A DNA stretch of 64,000 nt, taken from contig CALCQV010000006.1 in the NCBI GenBank assembly GCA_937894795.1, positions 43,066 to 107,065 on the forward strand, in the 5' to 3' direction. Under the pieces are notes generated by a model. That model searched no databases, was not told the origin of the DNA, and worked only from the letters and a program-made list of their open reading frames with translations. A program made the position numbers and the translations under genes. Origin of the DNA: an uncultured Bacteroidales bacterium (GTDB lineage: Bacteria; Bacteroidota; Bacteroidia; Bacteroidales; Lentimicrobiaceae). Below, one piece after another: positions 1-9,069 of this stretch; position 1 is the stretch's first letter; the number at the start of each line of letters is the position of its first letter.

Positions 1-13
1 CTTAATCCAATAG

Positions 14-2443
14 CTAGCTCTTGATTATGGTTTTACCGTCCAATGCCAGATTTATTACTTCAATCATCTGTTCAACATAATGGAAGGTTAATCCCTTAAT
101 ATAGACCGGATTAATATCTTCTATATCCTTTTTGTTATCCTTAGGAAGTATTATCTCTTTGATTCCTGCGCGTCTGGCGGCGAGTATTTTCTCCTTTATA
201 CCTCCAACAGCCAGAACTTTACCGCGAAGTGTGATTTCTCCTGTCATGGCAAGTTTTTTTCGCACTTTTTGTTGGGTATAGGCCGATGCAAGGGCTGTAA
301 ACATAGTAATCCCGGCTGATGGACCATCTTTTGGAGTTGCACCCTCAGGGATGTGTATATGTACATTATTTTTTTCGAACATCTCAACCGGTATATTAAG
401 CTTATCACTCTTCGATTTGAGATATTCATAAGCAATTGTTGCTGATTCCTTCATAACATCACCCAGGTTACCGGTAATACCTAAAGTACCGGTTCCACGA
501 CTAAGGCTGGTTTCAACAAAGAGGATCTCCCCTCCTACCGGTGTCCATGCTAAACCTGTAACTACTCCCGGCACTTGTATATCATCATCAACCTCATACT
601 TGAACTTTGATATACCGAGAATCTTTGACAAATCAGCTTCGGTAACTTTAACATTATACTTTTCGCCTGTGACAATGTATCTTGCCTGATGTCTGATTAC
701 TTTGGCAATACATTTTTCCAGAGCCCTAACGCCCGATTCACGGGTATATTTATCGATTATTGCTTCAATTACCTTCTTTGAAAACTCTACCTGATCAGGT
801 TTAACGCCATGTTCAGCGAGTTGTTTTGGTATCAAATGCCTGCGTGCAATCTCAATTTTTTCTTCCAGCAGGTAACCATTGATTTCTATTACTTCCATCC
901 TGTCGCGCAATGCCGGATGGATAGTTGATAAGTTGTTTGCAGTGGCAATGAACATCACTCTCGACAAGTCATACTCAAGCTCAATGAAGTTGTCATAGAA
1001 AGTATTATTCTGTTCAGGATCAAGTACTTCAAGCAAAGCTGCAGAGGGATCACCATTTATATTAGCACCAATAACCTTATCAATTTCATCAAGGACAAAA
1101 ACCGGATTTGAAGCTTTGGCCTTTCGAATACTTTGAAGTACTCTGCCTGGCATTGCTCCGATATAAGTTTTACGGTGTCCTCTGATTTCTGCCTCATCAC
1201 GTAAACCACCTAACGACATTCTGATATACTGACGGTTTACGGCTTTTGCTATTGATTTGCCAAGAGAAGTTTTACCAACACCCGGAGGGCCATACAGGCA
1301 TAAAATTGGTGATTTCATATCACCTTTCAATTTCAGCACTGCTAGGTATTCAATAATTCGTTCCTTAACTGATTCAAGTCCAAAGTGATCATTATCAAGT
1401 ATTCTCTTAGCCCTGTTCAGGTTGAAATTATCGGTTGTATATTCCTGCCAGGGCAAATCAATCAATATTTCGAGGTAATTCAGCTGCATAGAATATTCCA
1501 TGGCGGCAGGATTAATCCTTTGCAATTTTGACATCTCCTTTTCAAAAGTTTCAGCCACATTGTCAGGCCATTTCTTATTGGCAGCTTTTTGTTTAAGTTC
1601 AGCAATATCGTGCGTGTGCGGATTATCGCCTAACTCAGCCTGGATTGTCTTGAGTTGTTGATTGAGCAAGAACTCCCTTTGTTGCTTATCAAGGTCTATT
1701 TTTACCTTATTCTGTATCTGATTCTTTAACTCTATAATCTGCAGTTCCTTTGTCAGCATTCCGAGCACTGTGTTTGCCCGGTCAATCAAATCAGTAATAG
1801 TTAGAAGCATCTGCTTTTCTTCCAATGATATGTTGAGATTTGACGAGATAAAATTTACCAGAAAAACAGGGCTTTCTATGTTTTTGATAGCAAATACACT
1901 ATCAGAAGGAAGATTTGGTGATAAGTTTATGATCTGTATTGCCAAATCCTTGATTGACGACATTAGAGCATTGAATTTCTTATCTCTGACAACCTTTTTT
2001 GTTTTTTCAAAAGGCAGCACTTTTGCCATGAAATATGGATCATCCTGCACCACCTCTTTTATTCTGAACCTTTTCTTGCCCTGGATAATAGCAGTTGTGC
2101 TACCATCAGGCATTTGAAGTATTTTAATAATATAAGCAATAGTGCCTATCTCGTTAAGGTCACTGGCTGTTGGATCCTCTATTTCAAAATCCTTTTGAGC
2201 AACTGCGCCAATAATTTTATTACCCTTATAATAATCTTTTATAAGCTTGATCGATTTGTCACGGCCAACAGTTATAGGTATGACAACGCCAGGGAAAAGC
2301 ACGGTATTCCGAAGTGGTAATATTGGCAATATTTCAGGCACTTCTTCAGCGTTCATAAGCTCTTCATCCCTACTTGTCAGAAGAGGTATAAACTCTGAAT
2401 CATTTTCTATTAGGTCAGTAAGCCCGAATTTAGTTTTATTCAT
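14..2443 (-). CDS. lon: ATP-dependent protease La (Lon)
   Basis: Cytoplasmic AAA+ serine protease that degrades misfolded and regulatory proteins. The 809-residue length fits bacterial LonA. Visible in order: the N-terminal LON substrate-binding domain (about 35-235), a helical linker rich in K/E/Q, Walker A GPPGVGKTS at 385-393, Walker B FVLDEIDK near 450, and the C-terminal protease domain with catalytic Ser709 (in PKDGPSAG) and Lys752 (in GGIKEK). Both dyad residues are present, so the enzyme should be active. It is complete, with only 13 bases of window beyond the stop. It is followed upstream by the separately promoted GlmU-like gene on the same strand. Confidence 0.98.
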   Translation of the reverse strand: MNKTKFGLTDLIENDSEFIPLLTSRDEELMNAEEVPEILPILPLRNTVLFPGVVIPITVGRDKSIKLIKDYYKGNKIIGAVAQKDFEIEDPTASDLNEIGTIAYIIKILQMPDGSTTAIIQGKKRFRIKEVVQDDPYFMAKVLPFEKTKKVVRDKKFNALMSSIKDLAIQIINLSPNLPSDSVFAIKNIESPVFLVNFISSNLNISLEEKQMLLTITDLIDRANTVLGMLTKELQIIELKNQIQNKVKIDLDKQQREFLLNQQLKTIQAELGDNPHTHDIAELKQKAANKKWPDNVAETFEKEMSKLQRINPAAMEYSMQLNYLEILIDLPWQEYTTDNFNLNRAKRILDNDHFGLESVKERIIEYLAVLKLKGDMKSPILCLYGPPGVGKTSLGKSIAKAVNRQYIRMSLGGLRDEAEIRGHRKTYIGAMPGRVLQSIRKAKASNPVFVLDEIDKVIGANINGDPSAALLEVLDPEQNNTFYDNFIELEYDLSRVMFIATANNLSTIHPALRDRMEVIEINGYLLEEKIEIARRHLIPKQLAEHGVKPDQVEFSKKVIEAIIDKYTRESGVRALEKCIAKVIRHQARYIVTGEKYNVKVTEADLSKILGISKFKYEVDDDIQVPGVVTGLAWTPVGGEILFVETSLSRGTGTLGITGNLGDVMKESATIAYEYLKSKSDKLNIPVEMFEKNNVHIHIPEGATPKDGPSAGITMFTALASAYTQQKVRKKLAMTGEITLRGKVLAVGGIKEKILAARRAGIKEIILPKDNKKDIEDINPVYIKGLTFHYVEQMIEVINLALDGKTIIKS

Positions 2444-2588
2444 AATTGGTTAGTTAATAATCCTGAAAAGTTTAGTCTAAAACAAATGCATACAATATTT
2501 GCAATATACCCCGTGGTCAAATACTATGCCATTCTTGTCGATCAATACGACAGAAGTCATCCGATTAACAAGATAGGTAAAAAAAGGT

Positions 2589-3764
2589 TTAGATTTTCCT
2601 GTATTCGTGTGTAAGGTTATATACTGCTTCAAGCAATCGGGAATCGGCATCAGTAAATTCAAGATCCCGGCGTTTGTACATTCCCCTTGCAATTTCAATA
2701 GCCTTTTTAGGATTAAATGTCTGTAAACCGGCAACACCGCCCCACTTGAATGAAGGAATGAAATTACGCTGGAAACCTGATCCAAACACATTTACACTAA
2801 CGCCAACAACTGTTCCGGTATTAAACATGGTGTTAATGCCACATTTAGTATGGTCGCCCATTATTAACCCGCAAAACTGCTGATTGGTCTCAACAAAGGT
2901 TTCATCAGCATAATTCCAGAGTTTTACATTATCATAGGTATTCTTTAAATTGGAAGTGTTTGTATCAGCTCCGATATTGCACCATTCAGCAATTACCGAG
3001 TGCCCCATAAATCCATCATGAGCCTTGTTTGAATAACCAAAAATTACAGAATTATTGATCTCACCTCCAACTTTTGAATGTGGGCCAATGGTGGTTCCAC
3101 CATAAATCTTTGCTCCCATTTTAACCGTAGCATTGTCACACACTGCCAGCGGACCTCTTAAATTTGAGCCTTCCATCACAATGGCATTCTTACCAATATA
3201 TATAGGCCCATCTTTGGCATTTAACGTAGAGGCAAGTATCTCTGCCCCCTCTTCAATAAATATGTTCTCAGGTGAAATAGCAAAACAATGTGATGGAATA
3301 GGTTGAGATTTTCTATTGGCTGTCAACAATAAATAATCATCTTTAATAGCCAGGGCATTGCGTGCGAATATATCCCATGTATTGACTATCTCCAGAAAAT
3401 CAACATTTGTCTCAATCTCCTCAATGGCATTCGACTGAGCTTTAAAATCTTCTTCATTCAAACACATTGCAATAATAGTTTCATTCTTTATCAATGCAAA
3501 ACCGGGTTTGAGTTTATTGACTTCAGCTACCAGGGCATCATTCGGACAAATAGCACCATTAATAATAATATTCGATTCGCTTTTTATAACCGGATATTTT
3601 TCAGCAAGATACTTCTCTGTTAGTGTCGATGTCTTTACATTTAAGTATTTCTCCCACTTTTGACGGATAGTTAAAATTCCAAATCGAATATCCGCCACAG
3701 GGCGCATAAAAGTCAGTGGTAAAAGGTTCTTCCTCCGCGATTCATCAAACAGAACGTAATTCAT
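2589..3764 (-). CDS. GlmU-family putative sugar nucleotidyltransferase (NTP_transf_4 type)
   Basis: A 391-residue protein with a divergent N-terminal nucleotidyltransferase-like domain (starts MNYVLFDESRRKNLLPLTFMRP) and a C-terminal left-handed beta-helix built of imperfect hexapeptides from about residue 190 (for example the stretch around IYIGKNAIVMEG and KMGAKIYGGTTIG). Bacteroidota genomes carry this family beside a canonical GlmU. The usual N-terminal GlmU signature LAAGxGTRM is not visible, so uridylyltransferase activity should not be assumed; acyl- or nucleotidyl-transfer to a sugar phosphate is a family-based inference. I chose the ATG at 3764 because the longer frame reads back through the -7 box and terminator hairpin of the upstream intergenic region. 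The true substrate is unknown. Confidence 0.85.
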   Translation of the reverse strand: MNYVLFDESRRKNLLPLTFMRPVADIRFGILTIRQKWEKYLNVKTSTLTEKYLAEKYPVIKSESNIIINGAICPNDALVAEVNKLKPGFALIKNETIIAMCLNEEDFKAQSNAIEEIETNVDFLEIVNTWDIFARNALAIKDDYLLLTANRKSQPIPSHCFAISPENIFIEEGAEILASTLNAKDGPIYIGKNAIVMEGSNLRGPLAVCDNATVKMGAKIYGGTTIGPHSKVGGEINNSVIFGYSNKAHDGFMGHSVIAEWCNIGADTNTSNLKNTYDNVKLWNYADETFVETNQQFCGLIMGDHTKCGINTMFNTGTVVGVSVNVFGSGFQRNFIPSFKWGGVAGLQTFNPKKAIEIARGMYKRRDLEFTDADSRLLEAVYNLTHEYRKI

Positions 3765-3798
3765 AATAGGTCGGTTTATATAGTAACAGTAATGTGAC

Positions 3799-3806
3799 CA
3801 AAAATA
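3799..3806 (-). promoter_or_regulatory. -7 promoter element for the GlmU-like gene
   Basis: On the minus strand this reads TATTTTTG, an exact match to the Bacteroidota TAnnTTTG element, about 35 bases before the ATG at 3764. It sits in the T-run of the rpmE terminator, so termination and new initiation are packed into about 40 bases. Confidence 0.6.
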
Positions 3807-3838
3807 ATAAAAAAAAGCCCTTCTCTTAAGAGGGCTTT
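3806..3838 (-). terminator. Rho-independent terminator after rpmE
   Basis: Inverted arms AAAGCCCT (3814-3821) and AGGGCTTT (3831-3838). On the minus strand the hairpin is followed by a T-run, 34 bases after the rpmE stop. Confidence 0.85.
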
Positions 3839-3871
3839 GCATTTATTTTTAACAATAAACTGATGTTTTTA

Positions 3872-4144
3872 TTATTCAGCTTTATTGCGATTCTCGAAGT
3901 GTTTCTGATATTTTGTCTTGAATTTATCAACACGTCCTGCTGTATCAATAAGCTTAATCTTACCGGTATAGAAAGGATGGGATGTGTTTGAGATTTCAAG
4001 CTTCACCAATGGATATTCTTTTCCATCTTCCATGGTGATGGTGTCCTTTGTTGCAACAGTTGATTTTGTAATGAATGTTTCTTCATTAGACATATCTTTA
4101 AAGACTACCAAACGATACTCTTTAGGATGGATTTCTTTTTTCAT
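3872..4144 (-). CDS. rpmE2: 50S ribosomal protein L31 type B
   Basis: A 90-residue L31. Its N-terminus MKKEIHPKEYRLVVFKD and the motif SNTSHPFYTGK are characteristic. It is the type B form: the CxxC zinc ligands of type A are absent, so it should not need zinc. It is monocistronic, with a -7 box at 4242-4249 giving a leader of about 100 nt and a terminator just downstream. Confidence 0.96.
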   Translation of the reverse strand: MKKEIHPKEYRLVVFKDMSNEETFITKSTVATKDTITMEDGKEYPLVKLEISNTSHPFYTGKIKLIDTAGRVDKFKTKYQKHFENRNKAE

Positions 4145-4241
4145 TGATCAGTTTATTTGAATGAATGCCCTTTTTTACCTAATGTTGACGGGGTTTGCTT
4201 GATTATTCAGAATAGCATATACCCGACAATTTTTGGGAATG

Positions 4242-4249
4242 CAAAAGTA
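4242..4249 (-). promoter_or_regulatory. -7 promoter element for rpmE2
   Basis: Minus strand TACTTTTG, an exact TAnnTTTG match, about 100 nt before the L31 start. The long leader could host regulation, but I see no convincing structure in it. Confidence 0.55.
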
Positions 4250-4351
4250 TTCATTCTACTTTAGAATACAAAATAAAAATGCAATTATTTTCACTGAACA
4301 CCAGTTGTTTTTTATAATAGCCGTTAGGGACACCTGAAAATTGTTCATTTT

Positions 4352-5467
4352 TTACAATCCTGTTCTTCTGGCGTGTAATTCCCTGATGAATGGAACCAAC
4401 TTATGGTAACTGCTTATAAATGTAGACAGGCTTATATGGGTGGAGCCTGAATCCGGTGCATTTTCTCTTGAATTTATCAGAGGATATTGATCTAAAAGTT
4501 TGTTGCAAAGGATTTCATGGGCTTCTCTGTACTCTTGAATACAGAGTACACTTGTATATCCTGCCTGGCTTGCGTTGTTGGTAATCAGTAGTGGTCCCAT
4601 TTCACTGTAATCCAGATGATTTATTATCATAGCTGATTTGCGGTACTCGTAATTATTGTAATAGCGGTTGTTTAGCAATAAATCAGAATATTTTTCCAAA
4701 ACCGTTTTCAAGCGCTCCATATCATATCGCTCAGGAATAAAAAGTACTTTAATATTATTCTCTCCCCTACCAAAATACATACAGATCATCGTGGCTATTG
4801 TAGTCAGTAAATCATCACTTTCACTGCCATTAATGATAAATGACTTTCCTTTACTGAAAAGTTGAAGTGTTGGATATTTTTTAAAATACTCCTTAGCTGT
4901 TTCACCTAAATCGGCCAAAGCAAGTAATGCGCCTATTTCTTTAAATCTGGATTCAGTTTGGCTAATCCAGAATTGGTTATTGAACTTCAATTCTATGAGA
5001 GCCAGAATATTCTTGAAAAGGTGCTGTAAGCGGGCTTCTACTTTAGCTGTACATTCATAACCTGAAGCTGACAAGAGGAACAATAATGCAATTCCTTCAA
5101 AAGGTGCTTCTGTTCTAAGAAGAAATGCCAGTTTCCCATTGAGGTTATTTTGCTGTTGTTTATTGACTTCTGTATTTATAACTTCCTGAGGATCCTTTTC
5201 TAAGCTTACCGTAGCAATGATTTCATTCAGCTGACTTATCAAATCATTATTGGCAATGTATTGCAGATCACTTACGAACAATTCAATTGAATATAGTATA
5301 TGCGACGGAACAAACCATGAGTTATGCAGGTGAGAGTTGGCGACAATTTCATAAACTAATGAATCAAATTGAGTTGCCGGCTCCTCCCCTTGTTTGTATC
5401 GTTGCAGACTTTCCTGAATCGAGTATGCTAAATCAGTAATCTTACCGTTTATAATATTATTCTCCAT
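4352..5467 (-). CDS. Conserved-looking protein of unknown function
   Basis: A 371-residue soluble protein from the ATG at 5467 (alternative ATG at 5476). I do not recognise a family. No signal peptide, membrane segment, P-loop or metal motif is visible. The composition is mostly helical and Leu-rich in the first 200 residues. The second half has alternating strands and helices (for example SFIINGSESDDLLTTIATMICMY). It ends near the basic segment RELHARRTG. It is divergent from the exported protein at 5524, with fewer than 60 bases between the starts. Confidence 0.7.
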   Translation of the reverse strand: MENNIINGKITDLAYSIQESLQRYKQGEEPATQFDSLVYEIVANSHLHNSWFVPSHILYSIELFVSDLQYIANNDLISQLNEIIATVSLEKDPQEVINTEVNKQQQNNLNGKLAFLLRTEAPFEGIALLFLLSASGYECTAKVEARLQHLFKNILALIELKFNNQFWISQTESRFKEIGALLALADLGETAKEYFKKYPTLQLFSKGKSFIINGSESDDLLTTIATMICMYFGRGENNIKVLFIPERYDMERLKTVLEKYSDLLLNNRYYNNYEYRKSAMIINHLDYSEMGPLLITNNASQAGYTSVLCIQEYREAHEILCNKLLDQYPLINSRENAPDSGSTHISLSTFISSYHKLVPFIRELHARRTGL

Positions 5468-5523
5468 TGTCGCCATTTGTCGCAAAAATAATACATTTGT
5501 AAAGGCAAGGAGATTCACTTAAA

Positions 5524-6438
5524 GTGTATACATTGAAAAGAACATTCCTTTTTCTGCTACTTCTGATAAATACTTCCGCATATAGTCAGGTAACCTCTGC
5601 AATGCTGATTAAACTGCTTGACAGCACACGCAAGGAGCGAAATGATTCGATTCGGTTAATGCTCAATTCATCTTTCAAAAAGGATTTAACTAATTTCATG
5701 AGCAAGCCTGCCTTTATGCCTGACTCAGTTAGGAACCTTAGAATCGGGCAAACTTCTTCAAGCGATGGAAACCTTATATTTTATAACTGGAATATTCAGC
5801 AGAATGACGGCAAGAATCACTACAGTGCTATAATATACTTCCCTGTCACACGCAAAGTGATTTCATTGCCTGTCAAAACATCCGAGAGCAAGCTGAGTGC
5901 TGATTCAATATTTCAGTCAAACGACTGGCCGGGAGCGCTTTATTATAAGATCATCAGCCCGAAAAGCAAAACCGACAATTACTATATCATGCTTGGCTGG
6001 GATCGATTCAGCCGTCAAACTTCCCGAAAAACCATTGAAGCCCTGACAATTCTTAATGATAGTGTTATTGTCTTCGGTAAAGAAGTATTTAAAAACAAAG
6101 AAGGCCGTACAAAAAGAATTATCATTGAATATGCGTCATCAGCCAATCTGGCTTTGAACTATAGCAAGCAAAAACTCACATTAACAGGAGTTAGAAAATC
6201 ACAAAGCAAGGTAAACGACAGTATAATAGTAGTTGACCGGTTAGCACCACTTGATCCTGGTCTTGAGGGTCAACGGTGGGCTTATGTGCCAGTTGGCAAT
6301 ATCTATGATGGTTATATTTACTTCAAAGGTTATTGGACATTTGTTGAAGGATTAAATGCCAGGAACCCATCCATCAGAAAAGAAAACCAAAAAAAAAGCA
6401 ATAAACCTGAAATGAAACTACTGCCACCCAAGCAGTAA
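5524..6438 (+). CDS. Exported protein of unknown function
   Basis: A 304-residue protein with a clear signal peptide (TLKRTFLFLLLLINTSAYSQ, cleavage after about residue 21), so periplasmic or outer-membrane associated. The start is taken as GTG at 5524 because AAGGAG lies about 11 bases upstream and no ATG precedes the signal sequence. Mature part: a beta-rich region with NLIFYNWNIQQNDGKNHYSA, and a Lys/Asn-rich tail (about the last 20 residues). I cannot name the family. It is divergently transcribed from the 4352 gene. Confidence 0.75.
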   Translation: MYTLKRTFLFLLLLINTSAYSQVTSAMLIKLLDSTRKERNDSIRLMLNSSFKKDLTNFMSKPAFMPDSVRNLRIGQTSSSDGNLIFYNWNIQQNDGKNHYSAIIYFPVTRKVISLPVKTSESKLSADSIFQSNDWPGALYYKIISPKSKTDNYYIMLGWDRFSRQTSRKTIEALTILNDSVIVFGKEVFKNKEGRTKRIIIEYASSANLALNYSKQKLTLTGVRKSQSKVNDSIIVVDRLAPLDPGLEGQRWAYVPVGNIYDGYIYFKGYWTFVEGLNARNPSIRKENQKKSNKPEMKLLPPKQ

Positions 6439-6604
6439 CCCACTCCCACCAAAGCATCAAGTTATTCGCCCCAATGCAGTATATATTTCCAGTTTACCGG
6501 AAATGTTTATTATCGTTTCAACCCCAATTATTTGCTTTATTACAACTCTTTTTACGAACCCGATAAATAATAGTTTCGGGGCTTTTAATTCTTAATAAAC
6601 TTCA

Positions 6605-6612
6605 TACCTTTG
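6605..6612 (+). promoter_or_regulatory. -7 promoter element for serC
   Basis: TACCTTTG, an exact TAnnTTTG match, 85 bases before the serC ATG. The rest of the 258-base gap after the 5524 gene holds two weak dyads (ATTTCC/GGAAAT at 6485-6504 and CCCGA/TCGGG at 6559-6580, the latter followed by GCTTTT) that may terminate the upstream gene. Confidence 0.6.
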
Positions 6613-6696
6613 TTGTGATTTTTAGTCTGAAATTAAGGGATGAACTTATAATATACAAGTATAAAATATATACATTCAATCACAAAAAACAAAATC

Positions 6697-7767
6697 ATGA
6701 AAAAGCACAATTTCAATGCCGGCCCTTCTATTCTGCCAAAGGTTGCCATCGAAAACACAGCTAAAGCTATTCTGGACTTTAATGGAATTGGCATGTCAAT
6801 TCTGGAGATCTCACACAGAAGCAAGGATTTCCAGGCTGTAATAGATGAAGCAGTAAGCCTGTTCAAAGAAATTATGAACATACCTGAAGGTTATCAGGTC
6901 CTTTTCTTAGGTGGAGGTGCCAGTTTGCAGTTTTGCATGGTTCCTTTCAACCTGTTGAATAAAAAAGCTGCCTACCTTGAAACGGGTGTTTGGGCTAAGA
7001 AAGCTATTAAAGAAGCTAAATTGTTTGGCGAAGTAAATGTTGTGGCTAGTTCAGCTGAAAAGAATTTCACTTATATCCCCAAGAATTTCACCATTCCTGC
7101 TGATGCTGATTATTTCCATATCACTACAAACAATACCATATACGGTACTGAAATCAGATATGATATGGACAGCCCGGTGAATCTTATTGCTGACATGTCA
7201 TCTGATATTTTGAGCCGTCCGGTTGATGTATCAAAATATTCAATGATTTATGGTGGTGCACAAAAGAACCTTGGTCCTGCAGGTGTAACTTTCGTGATTG
7301 TACGTGAAGATATTCTTGGCAAAGTTGAGCGTCAGATACCTACAATGCTTGACTACAGAACCCATATCAAAGAAGGTTCTATGTTCAATACTCCTCCTGT
7401 GTTACCTATTTTTACAGTACTCGAAACACTAAAATGGATAAAGAGCCTTGGCGGTGTTAAGGTTATTGAGAAGATGAATATTGAGAAAGCCAACTTGCTT
7501 TATAATGCGATTGATAATAGCAAGATGTTTGTCGGAACAACTGAAAAAGATTCAAGATCACTGATGAACATTTGCTTTGTAATGAAAGAACAATATAAAG
7601 ACAAAGAAGATGCATTCATGGAATTTGCTAAACAACATGGAATGGTTGGCATTAAAGGCCATCGTTCTGTCGGTGGTTTCAGGGCATCAACTTATAATGC
7701 TCTTCCAATTGAAAGTGTTCAGGCACTTGTTGATTGCATGAAAGCCTTTGAAAAGGAAAATGCATAA
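6697..7767 (+). CDS. serC: Phosphoserine aminotransferase
   Basis: PLP enzyme converting 3-phosphohydroxypyruvate and glutamate to phosphoserine (serine synthesis). It can also act in pyridoxal phosphate synthesis. At 356 residues it has the family length. N-terminal NFNAGPSILP and the PLP-lysine region YGGAQKNLGPAG (Lys190) are diagnostic, as is the C-terminal HRSVGGFRASTYNA. It has its own promoter and a strong terminator, so it appears monocistronic. No serA is in the window. The aat gene follows after the terminator. Confidence 0.97.
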   Translation: MKKHNFNAGPSILPKVAIENTAKAILDFNGIGMSILEISHRSKDFQAVIDEAVSLFKEIMNIPEGYQVLFLGGGASLQFCMVPFNLLNKKAAYLETGVWAKKAIKEAKLFGEVNVVASSAEKNFTYIPKNFTIPADADYFHITTNNTIYGTEIRYDMDSPVNLIADMSSDILSRPVDVSKYSMIYGGAQKNLGPAGVTFVIVREDILGKVERQIPTMLDYRTHIKEGSMFNTPPVLPIFTVLETLKWIKSLGGVKVIEKMNIEKANLLYNAIDNSKMFVGTTEKDSRSLMNICFVMKEQYKDKEDAFMEFAKQHGMVGIKGHRSVGGFRASTYNALPIESVQALVDCMKAFEKENA

Positions 7768-7785
7768 CTGATGATCATTCAAAAG

Positions 7786-7814
7786 AAACCGGCTTTTCCA
7801 AGCCGGTTTTTTTT
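7786..7814 (+). terminator. Rho-independent terminator after serC
   Basis: Perfect 10-bp stem AAACCGGCTT (7786-7795) and AAGCCGGTTT (7800-7809) with a TTCC loop, then a T-run to 7814. Confidence 0.95.
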
Positions 7815-7844
7815 ATGATTCATTCACCGAAGTATAAAAATCAT

Positions 7845-7852
7845 TAATTTTG
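7845..7852 (+). promoter_or_regulatory. -7 promoter element for aat
   Basis: TAATTTTG matches TAnnTTTG. Initiation would fall near 7859, so an ATG at 7877 gives a short leader, while the in-frame TTG at 7862 would be almost leaderless. Confidence 0.6.
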
Positions 7853-7876
7853 ATTTAAATATTGGTGCAGTTTAGA

Positions 7877-8614
7877 ATGAAGGAGAGTGAAATTGTAAGG
7901 TTGGATGCAGGTATAAAATTCCCTGATTTACGTAACCGTTTGGATTCAGGAATTATTGCTTATGGTGGTGATTTGAGCATTACCCGACTTCTTGAAGCAT
8001 ATAGCAAAGGAATTTTCCCATGGTATGATTCCCAATCTCCCATTATCTGGCATTCACCAATCATTAGATGTGTCTTCCAGATTGATGGTTTTAAAGTATC
8101 ACACAGCCTAAAACAAAAACTAAAAAAGCGCACATTTACTTTTACATTCGATCAGCATTTCAGGGAAGTCATTCAATCATGTGCTTTGATTAAGAGAAAG
8201 GGGGAAACAGGAACCTGGATCCTCAATGAAGTTATTGATGCATATACCAATCTCCATGAAGCCGGATATGCTCATAGTCTGGAAGTGTGGAATGAAAACA
8301 AACTGGCAGGTGGCCTGTTTGGTGTATCTTTAGGAAAGGCTTTTTTTGGCGAATCAATGTTTCATCTTAAAACTGATGCTTCAAAGGCTGCCATGTTTTT
8401 TTTGTTCGATTTTTTGCGAATGAACGAATTTCATTTCGTTGATGCACAAATGCATACTGAACACCTTGAATCATTGGGTGCGGATTTATTACATAGGGAT
8501 GAATACCTTGATCTGCTTGAAAATGCTCTGAAATTTAAATCAATTAAAGGAAATTGGGATAATTATGTTAGAAGAGATGAATATACACCGGGCTTTTATG
8601 GAAGAAGCCATTGA
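7877..8614 (+). CDS. aat: Leucyl/phenylalanyl-tRNA--protein transferase
   Basis: Transfers Leu or Phe from charged tRNA to the N-terminus of proteins with basic N-termini, feeding the ClpS/ClpAP N-end rule pathway. Diagnostic: YGGDLSITRLLEAYSKGIFPW near the N-terminus, WHSPIIRCVF, then GETGTWI and GGLFGVSLGKAFFGESMF. It is 245 residues from the ATG at 7877, a normal length. An in-frame TTG at 7862 would add five residues, but the promoter argues against it. The 3' end overlaps the deaminase gene, suggesting translational coupling. Confidence 0.96.
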   Translation: MKESEIVRLDAGIKFPDLRNRLDSGIIAYGGDLSITRLLEAYSKGIFPWYDSQSPIIWHSPIIRCVFQIDGFKVSHSLKQKLKKRTFTFTFDQHFREVIQSCALIKRKGETGTWILNEVIDAYTNLHEAGYAHSLEVWNENKLAGGLFGVSLGKAFFGESMFHLKTDASKAAMFFLFDFLRMNEFHFVDAQMHTEHLESLGADLLHRDEYLDLLENALKFKSIKGNWDNYVRRDEYTPGFYGRSH

Positions 8615-9050
8615 AATGGCCCGTAAGAACCTGAGTGAAGGTCAGGGAGGCCCATTTGGGGCGGTGATTGTTAAAGATGGTGAAATCATTGCCCGTGGTT
8701 CAAATTTGGTAACCTTTACCAATGATCCAACCGCTCACGCCGAAATTGTTGCTATCAGGGAAGCCTGTTCCAGGTTGGATAGCTTTCAGCTAACCGGCTG
8801 TGATATATATTGTAGTTGCGAACCCTGCCCTATGTGTTTAGGAGCAATATACTGGGCCCGGCCAAACCGGATTTTCTTTGCAGCTACCCGCAATGATGCT
8901 GCCAATGCCGGTTTTGATGATGATTTCATCTATCATGAACTTAATGTCAGAATTCCTGACCGTAAAATTGTCACGCATCAATTACTTAGGAAGGAAGCAC
9001 AGTTTGTATTCGACAAATGGATAACACTCGATAGAAAAACCCCATATTAA
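8577..9050 (+). CDS. guaD: Guanine deaminase-like nucleoside/base deaminase (CDA fold)
   Basis: A zinc-dependent deaminase of 157 residues. The catalytic pair HAE (in DPTAHAEIVAI) and PCPMC (in SCEPCPMCLGAIYWARP) is intact. The segments GGPFGAVIVKDGEII, AGFDDDFIYHE and the overall spacing match Bacillus-type GuaD (guanine to xanthine) better than TadA, though a relaxed nucleoside deaminase cannot be excluded. I chose the ATG at 8577 because MNIHRAFMEEAI aligns with the N-terminus of known GuaD and AGAAG precedes it; the ATG at 8565 is the alternative. It overlaps aat by 38 bases. Confidence 0.88.
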   Translation: MNIHRAFMEEAIEMARKNLSEGQGGPFGAVIVKDGEIIARGSNLVTFTNDPTAHAEIVAIREACSRLDSFQLTGCDIYCSCEPCPMCLGAIYWARPNRIFFAATRNDAANAGFDDDFIYHELNVRIPDRKIVTHQLLRKEAQFVFDKWITLDRKTPY

Positions 9051-9069
9051 TCACTAAATAATCAACAAA

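Noticed and set aside
1770..2117. A 115-residue plus-strand frame inside lon
   Set aside because: Antisense to a fully conserved Lon protein; explained by lon codon usage.
2477..2791. A 104-residue minus-strand frame at the end of the GlmU-like gene
   Set aside because: Out of frame within the 3' end of the GlmU-like gene and without its own start signals.
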